A program made the translations under genes and the position numbers. A model generated the notes under the pieces. That model did not search any database, was not told the origin of the DNA, and saw nothing but the letters and a program-made list of their open reading frames with translations. A stretch of 35,489 nucleotides of DNA from Homoserinimonas sp. (GTDB lineage: Bacteria > Actinomycetota > Actinomycetes > Actinomycetales > Microbacteriaceae): assembly GCA_025464755.1 (NCBI GenBank), contig JAODMI010000093.1:1-35489 (forward strand), given 5' to 3'. Each line of letters opens with the position of its first letter. Within the stretch, counting starts at the first letter, position 1. Below are positions 17,701 to 24,804 of the stretch, piece by piece.

Positions 17701-18226
17701 AAGCGAAGGTGAAGCCGACCTCTTGCCAGGAGCTACCATCCTGAGTGAGCGCCCTCCTGAGGCGAATGCCATCGGCGAGGTCTCCGACCGAGCCGCCGTT
17801 GAGAAGCGCTTCGATCATGTTGGAGGAGAGCTGGCGCGGCTGGAACGCTGCCTGTCCAGTGGTGACCGCGCTGACCTGCGCCGGTGTGCCGCGGCCTTCA
17901 TTCGAGTTGGACCAATCCTCCCGTCCACGGCCGATGAGCACCCAGCCTCCGCCGTTTGTTTCCTGGTCACAGTAGAACCGCTCAGCGGCGCCCATGGCGG
18001 GTGTCAGTAGCCAGTACACGCCGCTCGGGGACGCAGCGTCGTTCTGCTTGATCTCCCAGCATGACGCGGCTGCAGTCAGCTCGGACAAACCGTCGGGGGC
18101 CGGGATCGGTGCAGCAGCCGCCTGCTGCGGCGGGGCGAGAATCACCCCGACGACAAGTGCGGTGACAAGGCCTACACCTATCCTTTGGGTGATTCTCGGG
18201 TTGACTGCGCTTCGGGTAAGCGACAT
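14783..18226 (-). CDS. Large secreted multidomain surface protein (fibrinogen-like, beta-propeller, FnIII, duplicated beta-sandwich)
   Basis: Predicted exported protein of 1147 residues. A Sec signal peptide occupies about 1-39 (hydrophobic GLVTALVVGVILA, cut after QQAAAA). Domains in order: a fibrinogen-C/collagen-C-like region at about 50-270, with SCWEIK, SGVYWL and YCDQETNGGGWVLIGRGR; a propeller-like region at about 310-695 with repeating YVGGNFTS, AAGGYFTEV, YIGGTFTH, YFGGFFNT and WTGGAFTA motifs; an FnIII domain at about 703-782; and two homologous domains at about 795-958 and 978-1147 sharing LTTRADDGI.VYVNGVEV. There is no LPXTG or C-terminal membrane anchor, so it is released or held non-covalently. 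An AGGAG site precedes the ATG by 6-7 bases. It is 52 bases downstream of the membrane-anchored protein gene. Carbohydrate or matrix binding is inferred from the domains only. Confidence 0.88.
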   Translation of the reverse strand: MSLTRSAVNPRITQRIGVGLVTALVVGVILAPPQQAAAAPIPAPDGLSELTAAASCWEIKQNDAASPSGVYWLLTPAMGAAERFYCDQETNGGGWVLIGRGREDWSNSNEGRGTPAQVSAVTTGQAAFQPRQLSSNMIEALLNGGSVGDLADGIRLRRALTQDGSSWQEVGFTFASPRVDWTWQFNNLQRVANWTIGDLTGTGGTTTSFGSGTLLTRVETINGAQQGWVAGFGYGRDSRGSASDTSYIWAPTATARNPRPFTQVFLRPTLISSTIFTAIADGGTPKVEQRVLADSFAEPTTWGVTGIGAGSQSIEGSNEVSAFAEAHGVMYVGGNFTSAQRTSTGTGSVAQPYLAAFSVATGELITSFRPVLNNQVKALTVLPNGNIAAGGYFTEVNGEARTSLVALHPTTGATIAGFSTQMVNRVSGGAVTVRGLDVQGSWLYIGGTFTHFTWNGDTRERYMRNGARVNAITGQPDTAFNPEFNGTVVAVDASAQGDQTYFGGFFNTSKQTTRTNKGAAIRTSDGTALPWNMLLATEVGGRGYQQAVLEVGSKVWIGGSQHQLYSYDRNTFANLSTNIGNPNGDFQAISADGQTIYGGCHCNNTQYENATQWTNINNVGTTWTSATKIESVGAWDHATGLTLPDFSPILSSRAGAGSWAQITDSTGKLWTGGAFTASVRTGFLKQWSGGFVRFDRRDSSAPTSPSRLTASSSPSGVVLNWASSTDDSGIVEYQVLRNDRVVATTTARTITLPEATPETKYFIRAADAGGNLSASTTSVSITAPVDPPPPAGELVAAGSHWRYREAVTAPPADWNTVAFDSSTWSTGKAPIGFGHANLGTTLTAPSPRPVATYYSRSVAVTDASKLGTVTLTTRADDGIAVYVNGVEVARRNISAGAISFSTYANAAVTASSAVSNPVTITIPGSAFRNGNNVIAAEVHLNYRTTPSASFELTAKASMDGTAPADPPADPPAGLPSGTLLVANDSTWSYLIQADAPAAEWASSGFNSTVWPTGASVLGWGTTGLGTEITTTVTPKPLAVYFRHSFTIPTGQLPAGGVRLTTRADDGIVIYVNGVEVGRSNISDGPIGHNTYAISARSTATATAPANAVTIDVPASALAEGLNVISAQVVSNYRATPNKTFALTAVVT

Positions 18227-18278
18227 CTACTGCTCCTAGCGTGTGTGAGCGGAACATGATCGGGTTGGCAAAACGTGC

Positions 18279-18962
18279 TTAGCAGGCAGCGTCATCGGGG
18301 AACGTCCGCGCGGACACGCGCCAAATGTTGCCTTCGTTGACGAGGGAATAGGTGTTCAGTGACCGAGGGCTGGCCAGGGGGTCGCCGATGACATCACCCG
18401 CCACATCGAGGAGGCGCACCTCCGTTGAATCCACGCAGACTTCAACAACCGCTGTGGCTGGAGCAGCGCTCGCGTCATTCGAAATCATCCGTATGCCGTC
18501 GACCTTGGGTGCACCCGTCCTTGTCCAGCCATTTGCCGCAAGCTCTTGCGTATCTGCCGCAATCTCGTTGAGGATCGCGCCGGTTGCCAGGGAAGTCAGG
18601 TTGGCGTCGTCTGGCTGCACGCCAGCTGGGTCTGAGGCGAGTGTCAAGAGCAGGGACTGCACTGCAGTTGTCGCGACTTCTGGGCTCAGGGCTCCGACCG
18701 GTGCCGACGGATCCGATGTTGCTGCGGGAGCGGGCGCCGAAGTCTTAACAGGCTTGGGTGCGGATGCGACGGAGGCTTCCTTGGGCAGATCGGCACCCTC
18801 AGGCGCAAAAATCAGTCCCAACGCAAAAGCGCCCGAAATGGTGCACGCGGTGATGATTGTCGGCATTCGCCACGCACGCTTGTCGACCCGCGAAGGCGAA
18901 CGCGGCGCGGGGCGCTCGGGTCCAGGAATAGGCTCGCGCGCACGGAAAAGTCGTGGAGGCAT
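18279..18962 (-). CDS. Membrane-anchored protein of unknown function
   Basis: Not recognised. With the ATG at 18962 the protein has 227 residues: a basic, Pro/Arg-rich cytoplasmic head (about 1-30), one membrane helix (about 33-52, MPTIITACTISGAFALGLIF), an Ala/Pro/Ser linker (about 60-90) and a small extracytoplasmic alpha/beta domain with ANGWTRTGAPKVDGIRM and VVEVCVDSTEVRLLD. The two cysteines, in VEVCVD and the final DDAAC, could pair. The outline resembles small NTF2-like or Mce-associated single-pass proteins, but that is only a shape comparison. The frame extends to a GTG at 19070 and neither start has a good ribosome-binding site, so the N-terminus is unsure. It precedes the large secreted protein on the same strand by 52 bases, so the two are probably co-transcribed and may act together. 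Confidence 0.75.
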   Translation of the reverse strand: MPPRLFRAREPIPGPERPAPRSPSRVDKRAWRMPTIITACTISGAFALGLIFAPEGADLPKEASVASAPKPVKTSAPAPAATSDPSAPVGALSPEVATTAVQSLLLTLASDPAGVQPDDANLTSLATGAILNEIAADTQELAANGWTRTGAPKVDGIRMISNDASAAPATAVVEVCVDSTEVRLLDVAGDVIGDPLASPRSLNTYSLVNEGNIWRVSARTFPDDAAC

Positions 18963-19063
18963 GATCGGGTGTCCAGCTGTTCGGGGTACGGGCTCCGCCC
19001 GGGAAAAGTCGACCTGAGGGTGTTGGTGACTGTACACGCAGATAGTCGCCATAACAAGACAAA

Positions 19064-19091
19064 TTGTCACTTTTTATGGGAGGCGGATATT
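19064..19091 (+). promoter_or_regulatory. Candidate promoter for the M18 aminopeptidase gene
   Basis: TTGTCA (-35-like, 5 of 6 to TTGACA) and GATATT (-10-like, 4 of 6 to TATAAT) are separated by 16 bases, about 80 bases ahead of the aminopeptidase ATG. It is found by eye and the region is a divergent intergenic stretch, so confidence is low. Confidence 0.3.
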
Positions 19092-19171
19092 GTCCAGTTA
19101 GATTTCCAGAATGGGACCATGTCTGGCGGGCCCGTGAACGTGATCCACGGGTGCGGTGCTTGAATTAGTCC

Positions 19172-20443
19172 ATGACCGAAGCCCTCGCCCACGTCCGTGA
19201 CCTCGCCAGCTTTGTCGCAGCGTCGCCCTCGTCGTTTCACGCTGCAGCAGAAGCTGCGCGCCGACTGTCCGCCGCAGGCTTCACCGAACTGGATGAGTCA
19301 TCACAGTGGGAACCCGCAGGTCGACACTTTGTGGTGCGTGATGGCGCTATCGTCGCCTGGATTCAACCCCCCAGGGCCACTGCGGTGACACCGTTTCGCG
19401 TTCTCGGCGCCCACACGGACTCGCCAGGATTCAAGCTGAAACCGAAGCCCACAACCGGATCCCACGGATGGCTGCAAGCCGGCGTCGAGGTTTACGGAAG
19501 CCCGCTGCTCAACTCCTGGCTCGACCGCGAGCTAGAGTTCGCCGGGCGTCTCGTCTTTTCCGATGGAAGCACGGAACTTGTGCGCACCGGTCCATTTCTT
19601 CGCTTCCCGCAGTTGGCGATTCACCTCGATCGCGGTGTTGGTGACGAGGGCCTGAAACTCAGCCGACAGCATCACATGAAGCCCGTCTTCGGCGTGGGCG
19701 ATGTTGCGGACGTCGATCTGCTTGGGCACCTGGCGGCCCTGGTGGAACGTAAGGGTGAGGAAGTGGATGGGTACGACGTCGTGGTCGCCGACACCGCAGC
19801 ACCCGTCGTTTTCGGATACGGTGATGCGCTGTTCGCCTCCGGGCGCCTCGACAATCTGTCGTCTGTGCACTCCGGGCTCACCGCATTGCTTCGGCTCGGC
19901 GACGACCTCAACGACATCGCGGTTTTTGCCGCATTCGATCATGAGGAGGTGGGTTCTGCCACACGTTCTGGTGCAAGTGGTCCCTTGCTGGCCGATGTCT
20001 TAAGTCGCATCAGCGCCGGGCTGGGAGCTTCCGACAGCGACCGGATGCGAGCCATCGCAGAGTCATGGTGTCTCTCGGCTGATGCCGGGCACGCCGTGCA
20101 CCCCAACTATTCAGACCGACACGACCCGGTCAATAAGCCGCTGCTGAATCACGGCCCGCTCGTGAAGATCAATGCCAATCAGCGCTATGCGACGGATGCG
20201 ACGGGGGCAGCGGAGTGGGCACGTGCATGCCGCCAGGTCAGCGTCAACTACCAGGAGTTCGTGTCGAGCAATGACCTTCCCTGCGGCTCAACGATCGGGC
20301 CGCTGACTGCAACCAGGCTCGGCATCCGAACCATTGATGCCGGGATTGCGCTGCTGTCAATGCATTCCGCACGCGAGTTGTGTGGCGTGCAGGACCCTGC
20401 AGCCTTCTGCGCTGCGATCGAGGCTTTCTTCGCACCCGCTTAG
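19172..20443 (+). CDS. apeB: M18 family aminopeptidase
   Basis: Cytosolic dodecameric zinc aminopeptidase of the M18 (aspartyl aminopeptidase-like) family that releases N-terminal residues from peptides; 423 residues, the normal length. All expected metal-site motifs are seen: GAHTDSPGFKLKPKP, the SGRLDNLSSVH aspartate, FDHEEVGSATRSGA (general base and ligand glutamates), SADAGHAVHPNY, and the C-terminal SMHSARELCG histidine. The sequence SNDLPCGSTIGP is also characteristic. The ATG has no ribosome-binding site. It is transcribed divergently from the membrane-anchored protein gene. The substrate preference (acidic residues in most bacterial M18 enzymes) is family knowledge. Confidence 0.95.
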   Translation: MTEALAHVRDLASFVAASPSSFHAAAEAARRLSAAGFTELDESSQWEPAGRHFVVRDGAIVAWIQPPRATAVTPFRVLGAHTDSPGFKLKPKPTTGSHGWLQAGVEVYGSPLLNSWLDRELEFAGRLVFSDGSTELVRTGPFLRFPQLAIHLDRGVGDEGLKLSRQHHMKPVFGVGDVADVDLLGHLAALVERKGEEVDGYDVVVADTAAPVVFGYGDALFASGRLDNLSSVHSGLTALLRLGDDLNDIAVFAAFDHEEVGSATRSGASGPLLADVLSRISAGLGASDSDRMRAIAESWCLSADAGHAVHPNYSDRHDPVNKPLLNHGPLVKINANQRYATDATGAAEWARACRQVSVNYQEFVSSNDLPCGSTIGPLTATRLGIRTIDAGIALLSMHSARELCGVQDPAAFCAAIEAFFAPA

Positions 20444-20444
20444 C

Positions 20445-20481
20445 GTCATGCCGATGGCAGCGCGTACCGTCATGGCATGAC
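20445..20481 (+). terminator. Possible hairpin after the aminopeptidase gene
   Basis: An 8-bp inverted repeat (GTCATGCC against GGCATGAC) with a 21-base loop starts 2 bases after the aminopeptidase stop. It lies between convergent genes and could serve either strand. The loop is long, so the call is weak. The rest of 20482-20636 shows no convincing gene. Confidence 0.3.
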
Positions 20482-20636
20482 AGTGACCTGGGAGGGGTCG
20501 TTGTCGACTATCGCGACTCATCGGGTCAGTCGTCTCACGTGTCGACGTAGGTCAGGGCGAGCGAAGCTGGGTCGTGTTGGCCGGGCTCTGAGGGCACCAA
20601 ACTCTGTGTGCTGTCACAACGTTAGCTGCGACTGCC

Positions 20637-21341
20637 TCAGATAAGCCTGCGCAACAGCTCTTGCTCGGTGACCCCGAGTTGCCGTGCGCGCGCGGCCAGG
20701 CGGGAAAACTCTTCGGCCGTTAGCTGGAGCGAAATGATGGTTACCTCGTCGCAGTCGAACAGGCTCGGCGGCGACTGGATCGGTAGTGCTGTGACAGGTA
20801 CAGACGCGACGGCGTCGGTTGGGAGCGCAGCAACCGTCGCCCCCTGTATCCCACCAGGACCCTGTATCCCACCAGGACCCTGTATCCAACCAGGACCCTG
20901 TGGGATGGGGCGGCCCCGCTGGAATGCTTCAGCAACCGCCCGCGCCCGAACATCCGCGGCCTCGTTAAGAGCGTGGCCGATGTGCCCGCGCACCCACTCG
21001 AAGCGGTATCGGCGGCCGGTAAGAGCCTCGTCGATTTCCTGGAGCAGCTCGAGATTCATGACGGGCTTACCGTCGCTCTTGCGCCACCCCTTCTTCTTCC
21101 AGCCGGGCATCCACTTCGTCACCGAATTGATCACGTACTGGCTGTCGCACAAGATGTGCAGGTCATCGTCTAGATGAGCAGTGGCGCGGAATAGTTCAAG
21201 CACCGCCTTGAGCTCGCCCTGGTTGTTCGTGGCATGGTTCCAGCCTCCGGCGGCCCAGCATTCGTCGTTTACATACCAGGCCCAGCCAGCAGGGCCTGGG
21301 TTTCCGAGGGCGGAGCCGTCAGCAGCGGCAGTGATGGTCAT
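20637..21341 (-). CDS. rnhA: Ribonuclease HI with repetitive linker and extra C-terminal domain
   Basis: RNase HI degrades the RNA strand of RNA-DNA hybrids during replication. The RNase H domain occupies about residues 1-142, with all four catalytic acids in context: D8 (AADGSALGNPG), E43 (NNQGELKAVLE), D66 (LCDSQYVINSV) and D130 (NEAADVRAR); H120 lies in the flexible loop. The protein is 234 residues instead of the usual 150-160. After the catalytic domain comes a three-copy GPGGIQ-type repeat (149-166), an Ala/Pro/Val linker (about 167-195), and a helical end (about 200-234, SLQLTAEEFSRLAARARQLG) resembling a ribbon-helix-helix or coiled-coil segment. The ATG has GGGGAG upstream. Its stop converges on the aminopeptidase gene with a gap of about 190 bases. 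Confidence 0.9.
   Translation of the reverse strand: MTITAAADGSALGNPGPAGWAWYVNDECWAAGGWNHATNNQGELKAVLELFRATAHLDDDLHILCDSQYVINSVTKWMPGWKKKGWRKSDGKPVMNLELLQEIDEALTGRRYRFEWVRGHIGHALNEAADVRARAVAEAFQRGRPIPQGPGWIQGPGGIQGPGGIQGATVAALPTDAVASVPVTALPIQSPPSLFDCDEVTIISLQLTAEEFSRLAARARQLGVTEQELLRRLI
20842..20895 (+). repeat. Three tandem 18-bp repeats inside rnhA
   Basis: The unit CCCTGTATCCCACCAGGA occurs three times in a row (20842, 20860 and 20878; the third copy differs by one base), followed by a partial fourth (CCCTGT). On the coding - strand each unit encodes GPG(G/W)IQ. Copies one and two are identical, so the expansion is recent or unstable. Because the unit is 18 bases, changes in copy number stay in frame. 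Confidence 0.95.
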
Positions 21342-21519
21342 GCAGGCTCCCCAGGGTCAATGGCCTACCCATGGTATCGACGTTGTGGCGTCTGAAAACC
21401 ACAGGTGGCGACCCGCGGGTGGGCCATTCTGAACGCCAAGTGTGAGTTACGCCCGACGTTCCAGGGGGCGGAGTACCGTCGCTATTAAGTAAATGTCCCT
21501 GAGGAGAGAAGAGGTCTGG

Positions 21520-21693
21520 ATGAGTGCCGATGACAAGATTCACAATTCAGTTGAAGACATGAAGGGTAAAGCCAAAGAAGCTGCCGGAAAAGTGACCGAT
21601 AACGAGAAACTTGAAGGCGAAGGAAAGATGGATCAGAGCAAAGCCGATCTGAAGAAGGCCGGCGACAATGTGAAGGACGCTTTCACCAGCTAA
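21520..21693 (+). CDS. CsbD-family stress protein
   Basis: Small hydrophilic protein of 57 residues matching the CsbD family: MSADDKIHNSVEDMKGKAKE, then AAGKVTDNEKLEGEGKMDQ and DLKKAGDNVKDAF. The Gly-Lys-x-Lys-Glu and Asn-Glu-Lys-Leu-Glu-Gly-Glu-Gly motifs are diagnostic. CsbD proteins are general-stress proteins of unknown mechanism. The ATG at 21520 was chosen over one at 21493 because a GAGGAGAGAAGAGG ribosome-binding site sits just upstream of it and the product then has the usual family length. It stands alone between the divergent rnhA and a strong terminator. Confidence 0.9.
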   Translation: MSADDKIHNSVEDMKGKAKEAAGKVTDNEKLEGEGKMDQSKADLKKAGDNVKDAFTS

Positions 21694-21705
21694 GCCCCAC
21701 GATGA

Positions 21706-21741
21706 GAAGCCGCACGCGTGAACTGTCACGGGTGCGGCTTC
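21706..21741 (+). terminator. Strong hairpin terminator after the csbD-like gene
   Basis: A 10-bp perfect stem (GAAGCCGCAC against GTGCGGCTTC) encloses a second 5-bp stem (CGTGA against TCACG) with one unpaired base on each side and a 4-base loop. It starts 12 bases after the stop. It isolates the small stress gene from the oxidoreductase gene downstream. Confidence 0.8.
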
Positions 21742-21788
21742 CGTCTGTGCGGGGGAATACCGGGACCGGTGTTAACGCTGCACCCAGT

Positions 21789-22808
21789 ATGAAACGCATC
21801 GGGTTCCTCTCCTTCGGTCACTACCAGAATGTTCCGGGCTCCTTGGTGCTCACCCCTCGCGACGCACTCCTGCAGACGATTGAGCTGGCCGTTGCCGCCG
21901 AAGAACTCGGCATCGACGGTGCCTACGTGCGCGTACATCATTTCGCGCCGCAGCTCGCCTCACCGTTCCCTCTGCTTGCTGCGATGGCAGCTCGCACTAG
22001 CAGTATTGAGCTCGGTACCGGCGTGATTGATATGCGTTATGAGAACCCGCTGTATATGGCAGAGGAGGCTGCTGTCGCCGACCTGATCAGCGGCGGAAGG
22101 CTGCAGCTCGGCGTCAGCCGAGGATCACCTGAAACGGCATTGAAAGGGTATGAATCATTCGGCTACGTACCTGCCGATGGCAGCACGGATGCGGATGATG
22201 CGCGCCAGAAAACGGCGATCTTCCGGGAGGCAATTGCAGGGGCGGGCGTCGCATCCGCACATCATCAGATGACCGGGAGTCGTGGCCTACTGGCCATAGA
22301 ACCGCAATCACCCGGGTTGCGTGATCGTATTTGGTGGGGATCTGGGACTCGTGCAACCGCCAAGTGGGCGGGGGAGCAGGGCATGAACCTCATGAGCTCC
22401 ACCCTTCTCACAGAAGACACCGGCGTGCCGTTCGATGAGCTGCAGGCAGAACAAATCGAGGTGTACCGACGTGCGTGGGCGGATGCCGGGCATCCGGGCA
22501 CCCCCCGGGTGTCGGTCAGTCGTAGCGTCATGCCCATCGTCACTGATGCTGACCGACACTACTTTGGGCTGCGCGCTCAAGTGGAGGGCGAGGACCAGGT
22601 TGGGTACCTCGATGGTGGCCTAGCCCGTTTCGGCAGGAGTTACATCGGTGAGCCCGATGTCTTGGCTGAACAGCTGGCGGCGGATGCTGCGGTGCAGGCG
22701 GCAGACACGGTATTGGTTACCGTTCCGAACCAGTTGGGGGTCGACTATAACGCGCGCCTGCTTGAGTCAATTGTGCAGTTGGTGGCTCCGGCAGCTGGCT
22801 GGCGCTAG
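21789..22808 (+). CDS. LLM-class flavin-dependent oxidoreductase
   Basis: Luciferase-like monooxygenase family protein of 339 residues, a TIM-barrel enzyme using FMN or F420. Family features are MKRIGFLSFGHYQNVPGSLV, AVAAEELGIDGAYVRVHHF, LGTGVIDMRYENPLYMAEEA, DLISGGRLQLGVSRGSPE, IWWGSGTRATAKWAGEQG and the ending in DTVLVTVPNQLG. The ATG at 21789 starts directly at the first beta strand; an in-frame ATG at 21702 would add 29 residues that run through the upstream terminator. There is no clear ribosome-binding site. The substrate cannot be read from the sequence. The gene is on its own, convergent with the phosphatase gene. Confidence 0.9.
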   Translation: MKRIGFLSFGHYQNVPGSLVLTPRDALLQTIELAVAAEELGIDGAYVRVHHFAPQLASPFPLLAAMAARTSSIELGTGVIDMRYENPLYMAEEAAVADLISGGRLQLGVSRGSPETALKGYESFGYVPADGSTDADDARQKTAIFREAIAGAGVASAHHQMTGSRGLLAIEPQSPGLRDRIWWGSGTRATAKWAGEQGMNLMSSTLLTEDTGVPFDELQAEQIEVYRRAWADAGHPGTPRVSVSRSVMPIVTDADRHYFGLRAQVEGEDQVGYLDGGLARFGRSYIGEPDVLAEQLAADAAVQAADTVLVTVPNQLGVDYNARLLESIVQLVAPAAGWR

Positions 22809-22885
22809 CGGCGTCCCCAGGGGAAGGGGATCACTGTGTTCCTCTGCGGAGGCTTGCCAACTGTGCTGGAAGGCAGCATCGCTTC

Positions 22886-23560
22886 TCAGCCCGCCCGCGC
22901 CTCACTGAGCGTCTCGCCGGCCGGGTCGCCAGCCGCGGAATCCGCTAGCTGCGTTCCACCGATCGGCTGATCGGCCCAACGGGTGAGCGTCCACCCTTGC
23001 GCGAAGGTGCCTTCCACCTCGACCACACCAGTGTTGTCGAGGTGGTTCTCACTGGCGAACGTCGGCGGGACGTTGATGGCATGGGCTGCGACCCAGACTC
23101 GGATCGCTGCGCCATGGCTCACCACCGCCGCCGTCGAGGCGCCGGAAGCGGTGATCGCCTCGAGGTCGGCGTTGTACCGGCCGAAGAAGTCACGGCCGTT
23201 CGGGCCGCCGGGCAGTGCGACATCGAGCTGCCCTGCGCCCCAGGCGAACACCGTCTCCAAATACAAGCGCACCGACTTCGCATCATTGCGCCCTTCAAGG
23301 TCGCCGGCCTCAACCTCGTGCAATCCGGTGCACACCTGGACGGTGAGGCCGCGGGTTTGCGCTAGAGGAGCCGCAGTTATTTGCGTGCGCACGAGGGTCG
23401 AGGCGAAAAGTTCATCGATCGGTTGGTGTACGAGGGCCGCTGGGATTGCCTTCGCCTGGCGGCAGCCAAGTTCGGTAAGACCTGGCCCCGGGTGTGCCGT
23501 GTCGAGCTGGCCGAGAACATTGGCAGGTGTCTGGCCGTGTCGAATGAGAAGGAGGCGCAT
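22886..23560 (-). CDS. Histidine phosphatase family protein
   Basis: Member of the phosphoglycerate mutase-like (branch 1) histidine phosphatase family, 224 residues. The phospho-acceptor motif LIRHGQTPAN (R7, H8, G9) opens the protein. A second arginine appears in STLVRTQITAAPLA, the acid in GLHEVEAGDLEGR, and the second histidine in AVVSHGAAIRVW. The C-terminal 25 residues are acidic and Ala-rich with no motif. The substrate is unknown; many such proteins act on small phosphate esters. A TAAGAT box 8 bases upstream of the ATG suggests a leaderless transcript. It is divergent from sbcD with 92 bases between starts. Confidence 0.9.
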   Translation of the reverse strand: MRLLLIRHGQTPANVLGQLDTAHPGPGLTELGCRQAKAIPAALVHQPIDELFASTLVRTQITAAPLAQTRGLTVQVCTGLHEVEAGDLEGRNDAKSVRLYLETVFAWGAGQLDVALPGGPNGRDFFGRYNADLEAITASGASTAAVVSHGAAIRVWVAAHAINVPPTFASENHLDNTGVVEVEGTFAQGWTLTRWADQPIGGTQLADSAAGDPAGETLSEARAG

Positions 23561-23568
23561 GACGACGG

Positions 23569-23574
23569 ATCTTA
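23569..23574 (-). promoter_or_regulatory. -10 box for a probable leaderless start of the phosphatase gene
   Basis: TAAGAT on the - strand fits the actinobacterial TAnnnT -10 consensus and ends 8 bases before the ATG, so transcription would start within a base or two of the start codon. There is no ribosome-binding site. No -35 match was found. Confidence 0.35.
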
Positions 23575-23640
23575 GGGGAGCTAGCTGCGCACAGACCGCA
23601 AACCGCGGTGGCCGCGTCGGGTGGTGTCGGTAGCTCGGGT

Positions 23641-23646
23641 TAGCGT
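23641..23646 (+). promoter_or_regulatory. -10 box for a probable leaderless start of sbcD
   Basis: TAGCGT (TAnnnT) ends 6 bases before the sbcD ATG, placing the expected transcription start at the A of the start codon. The short GAAGGA between them is too close for a normal ribosome-binding site. Confidence 0.35.
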
Positions 23647-23652
23647 GAAGGA

Positions 23653-24804
23653 ATGAAAATCCTGCACACCTCCGACTGGCACATCGGGCGCACCTTCCAC
23701 GGAAGCTCTACGCTTGACCACCTCGGCACGGTTTTGGATGCTCTAGTTCAGATCGTGCGGGAACACGACGTTGATGTCGTGCTCGTCTCAGGCGATGTTT
23801 TCGACTCCGCCACTCCTGCTCGCGAGAACTATGACCTGCTCGCAACGGCATTGCGGAACCTGCGCAACGCTGGCGCCGAAGTTGTCATGATTAGCGGCAA
23901 CCATGATTCCGCAACGCGCCTCGGTTTCCAGTCCGAATGGCTGGGCCTCGCAGGAATCCATATCATCACCCGACATGACCAGCACGACCAGCCTGTGACT
24001 ATCAGCGATGGTCACGGGGCAGTTAACTTCTATGGCATCCCCTATCTCGAACCTTCCCTTATCCGCCACCACTATCCCGACGCCCAGCTGCGCCGGCAGG
24101 CAGATGTGTTGGGCTTTGCCATGGACAGGGTCCGGTCTGAGATAGCCTCACGCGGCGGTCGGTCCGTCGTGTTGTCGCACTGTTTTGTCGTGGGGCTCGA
24201 AGCCAGCGACGTGGAGCGCGACATCACCGCTGGCGGGCTGGACTACGTGCCGGCAAACGTATTTGATGGCCCCCACTATGTTGCGCTCGGCCATATCCAT
24301 GGCCGCAACATCATCAACGAGCGGGTTCGCTATTCCGGTGCTCCGCTGCATTACTCCTTTAAAGAAGCAGGAAAACCGCGCGGCGTCTGGTTGATTGAAC
24401 TGGGTGCTCAGGGCGTCGACGTAACCGAGTGGGTTGATCTCCCGGTCCCTCGTCAGCTAACCGTTCTCACCGGTGAGGTTGAGACTCTGCTTACAGACGA
24501 CTCACTGGCCGGCCACGAAAATGACTGGGTTTGCGCCGTCCTAACCGACCAGGTACGGCCACTGGACGGTATGCGCAGAATTCAGCAGCGCTTCCCGCAC
24601 TGCGTGACGCTAGAGTATCGGCCCAACGAGCGTGCCGAGAATTTGGGATCAAGCTACGCCGATCGCGTCGCAGGCAAGACCGATCACGAAATTGTCGCCG
24701 ATTTCCTTAAGCACGTGCGTAACGGCGCAGGGCCATCCGACTTCGAGCGGGACCTCATCGCCGAGGTCATTATCGAACAAGCCACCGCTGAGGCGACAGC
24801 GTGA
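23653..24804 (+). CDS. sbcD: Exonuclease SbcCD subunit D (Mre11-like nuclease)
   Basis: Metallophosphoesterase nuclease subunit of SbcCD, which cleaves DNA hairpins and protein-blocked ends; 383 residues, the normal size. The phosphoesterase motifs are in order: ILHTSDWHIGR (motif I, D8 and H10), VLVSGDVFDSATPA (motif II), VVMISGNHDSATRLGF (motif III), VVLSHCFVVG (motif IV) and YVALGHIHGR (motif V). The capping and SbcC-binding domain follows. Its TGA overlaps the GTG of sbcC by 3 bases (GTGA), so the two subunits are translationally coupled. Confidence 0.97.
   Translation: MKILHTSDWHIGRTFHGSSTLDHLGTVLDALVQIVREHDVDVVLVSGDVFDSATPARENYDLLATALRNLRNAGAEVVMISGNHDSATRLGFQSEWLGLAGIHIITRHDQHDQPVTISDGHGAVNFYGIPYLEPSLIRHHYPDAQLRRQADVLGFAMDRVRSEIASRGGRSVVLSHCFVVGLEASDVERDITAGGLDYVPANVFDGPHYVALGHIHGRNIINERVRYSGAPLHYSFKEAGKPRGVWLIELGAQGVDVTEWVDLPVPRQLTVLTGEVETLLTDDSLAGHENDWVCAVLTDQVRPLDGMRRIQQRFPHCVTLEYRPNERAENLGSSYADRVAGKTDHEIVADFLKHVRNGAGPSDFERDLIAEVIIEQATAEATA

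Noticed and set aside
20477-20643. Short + strand frame after the aminopeptidase gene starting ATGACAGTG
   Set aside because: The product becomes an Arg/Cys-rich string without any protein-like pattern and runs into the 3' end of rnhA; no ribosome-binding site.
20842-20895. Tandem repeats considered as a CRISPR-like array
   Set aside because: The units are directly adjacent with no spacers, lie in frame inside rnhA and encode a simple Gly-Pro repeat.
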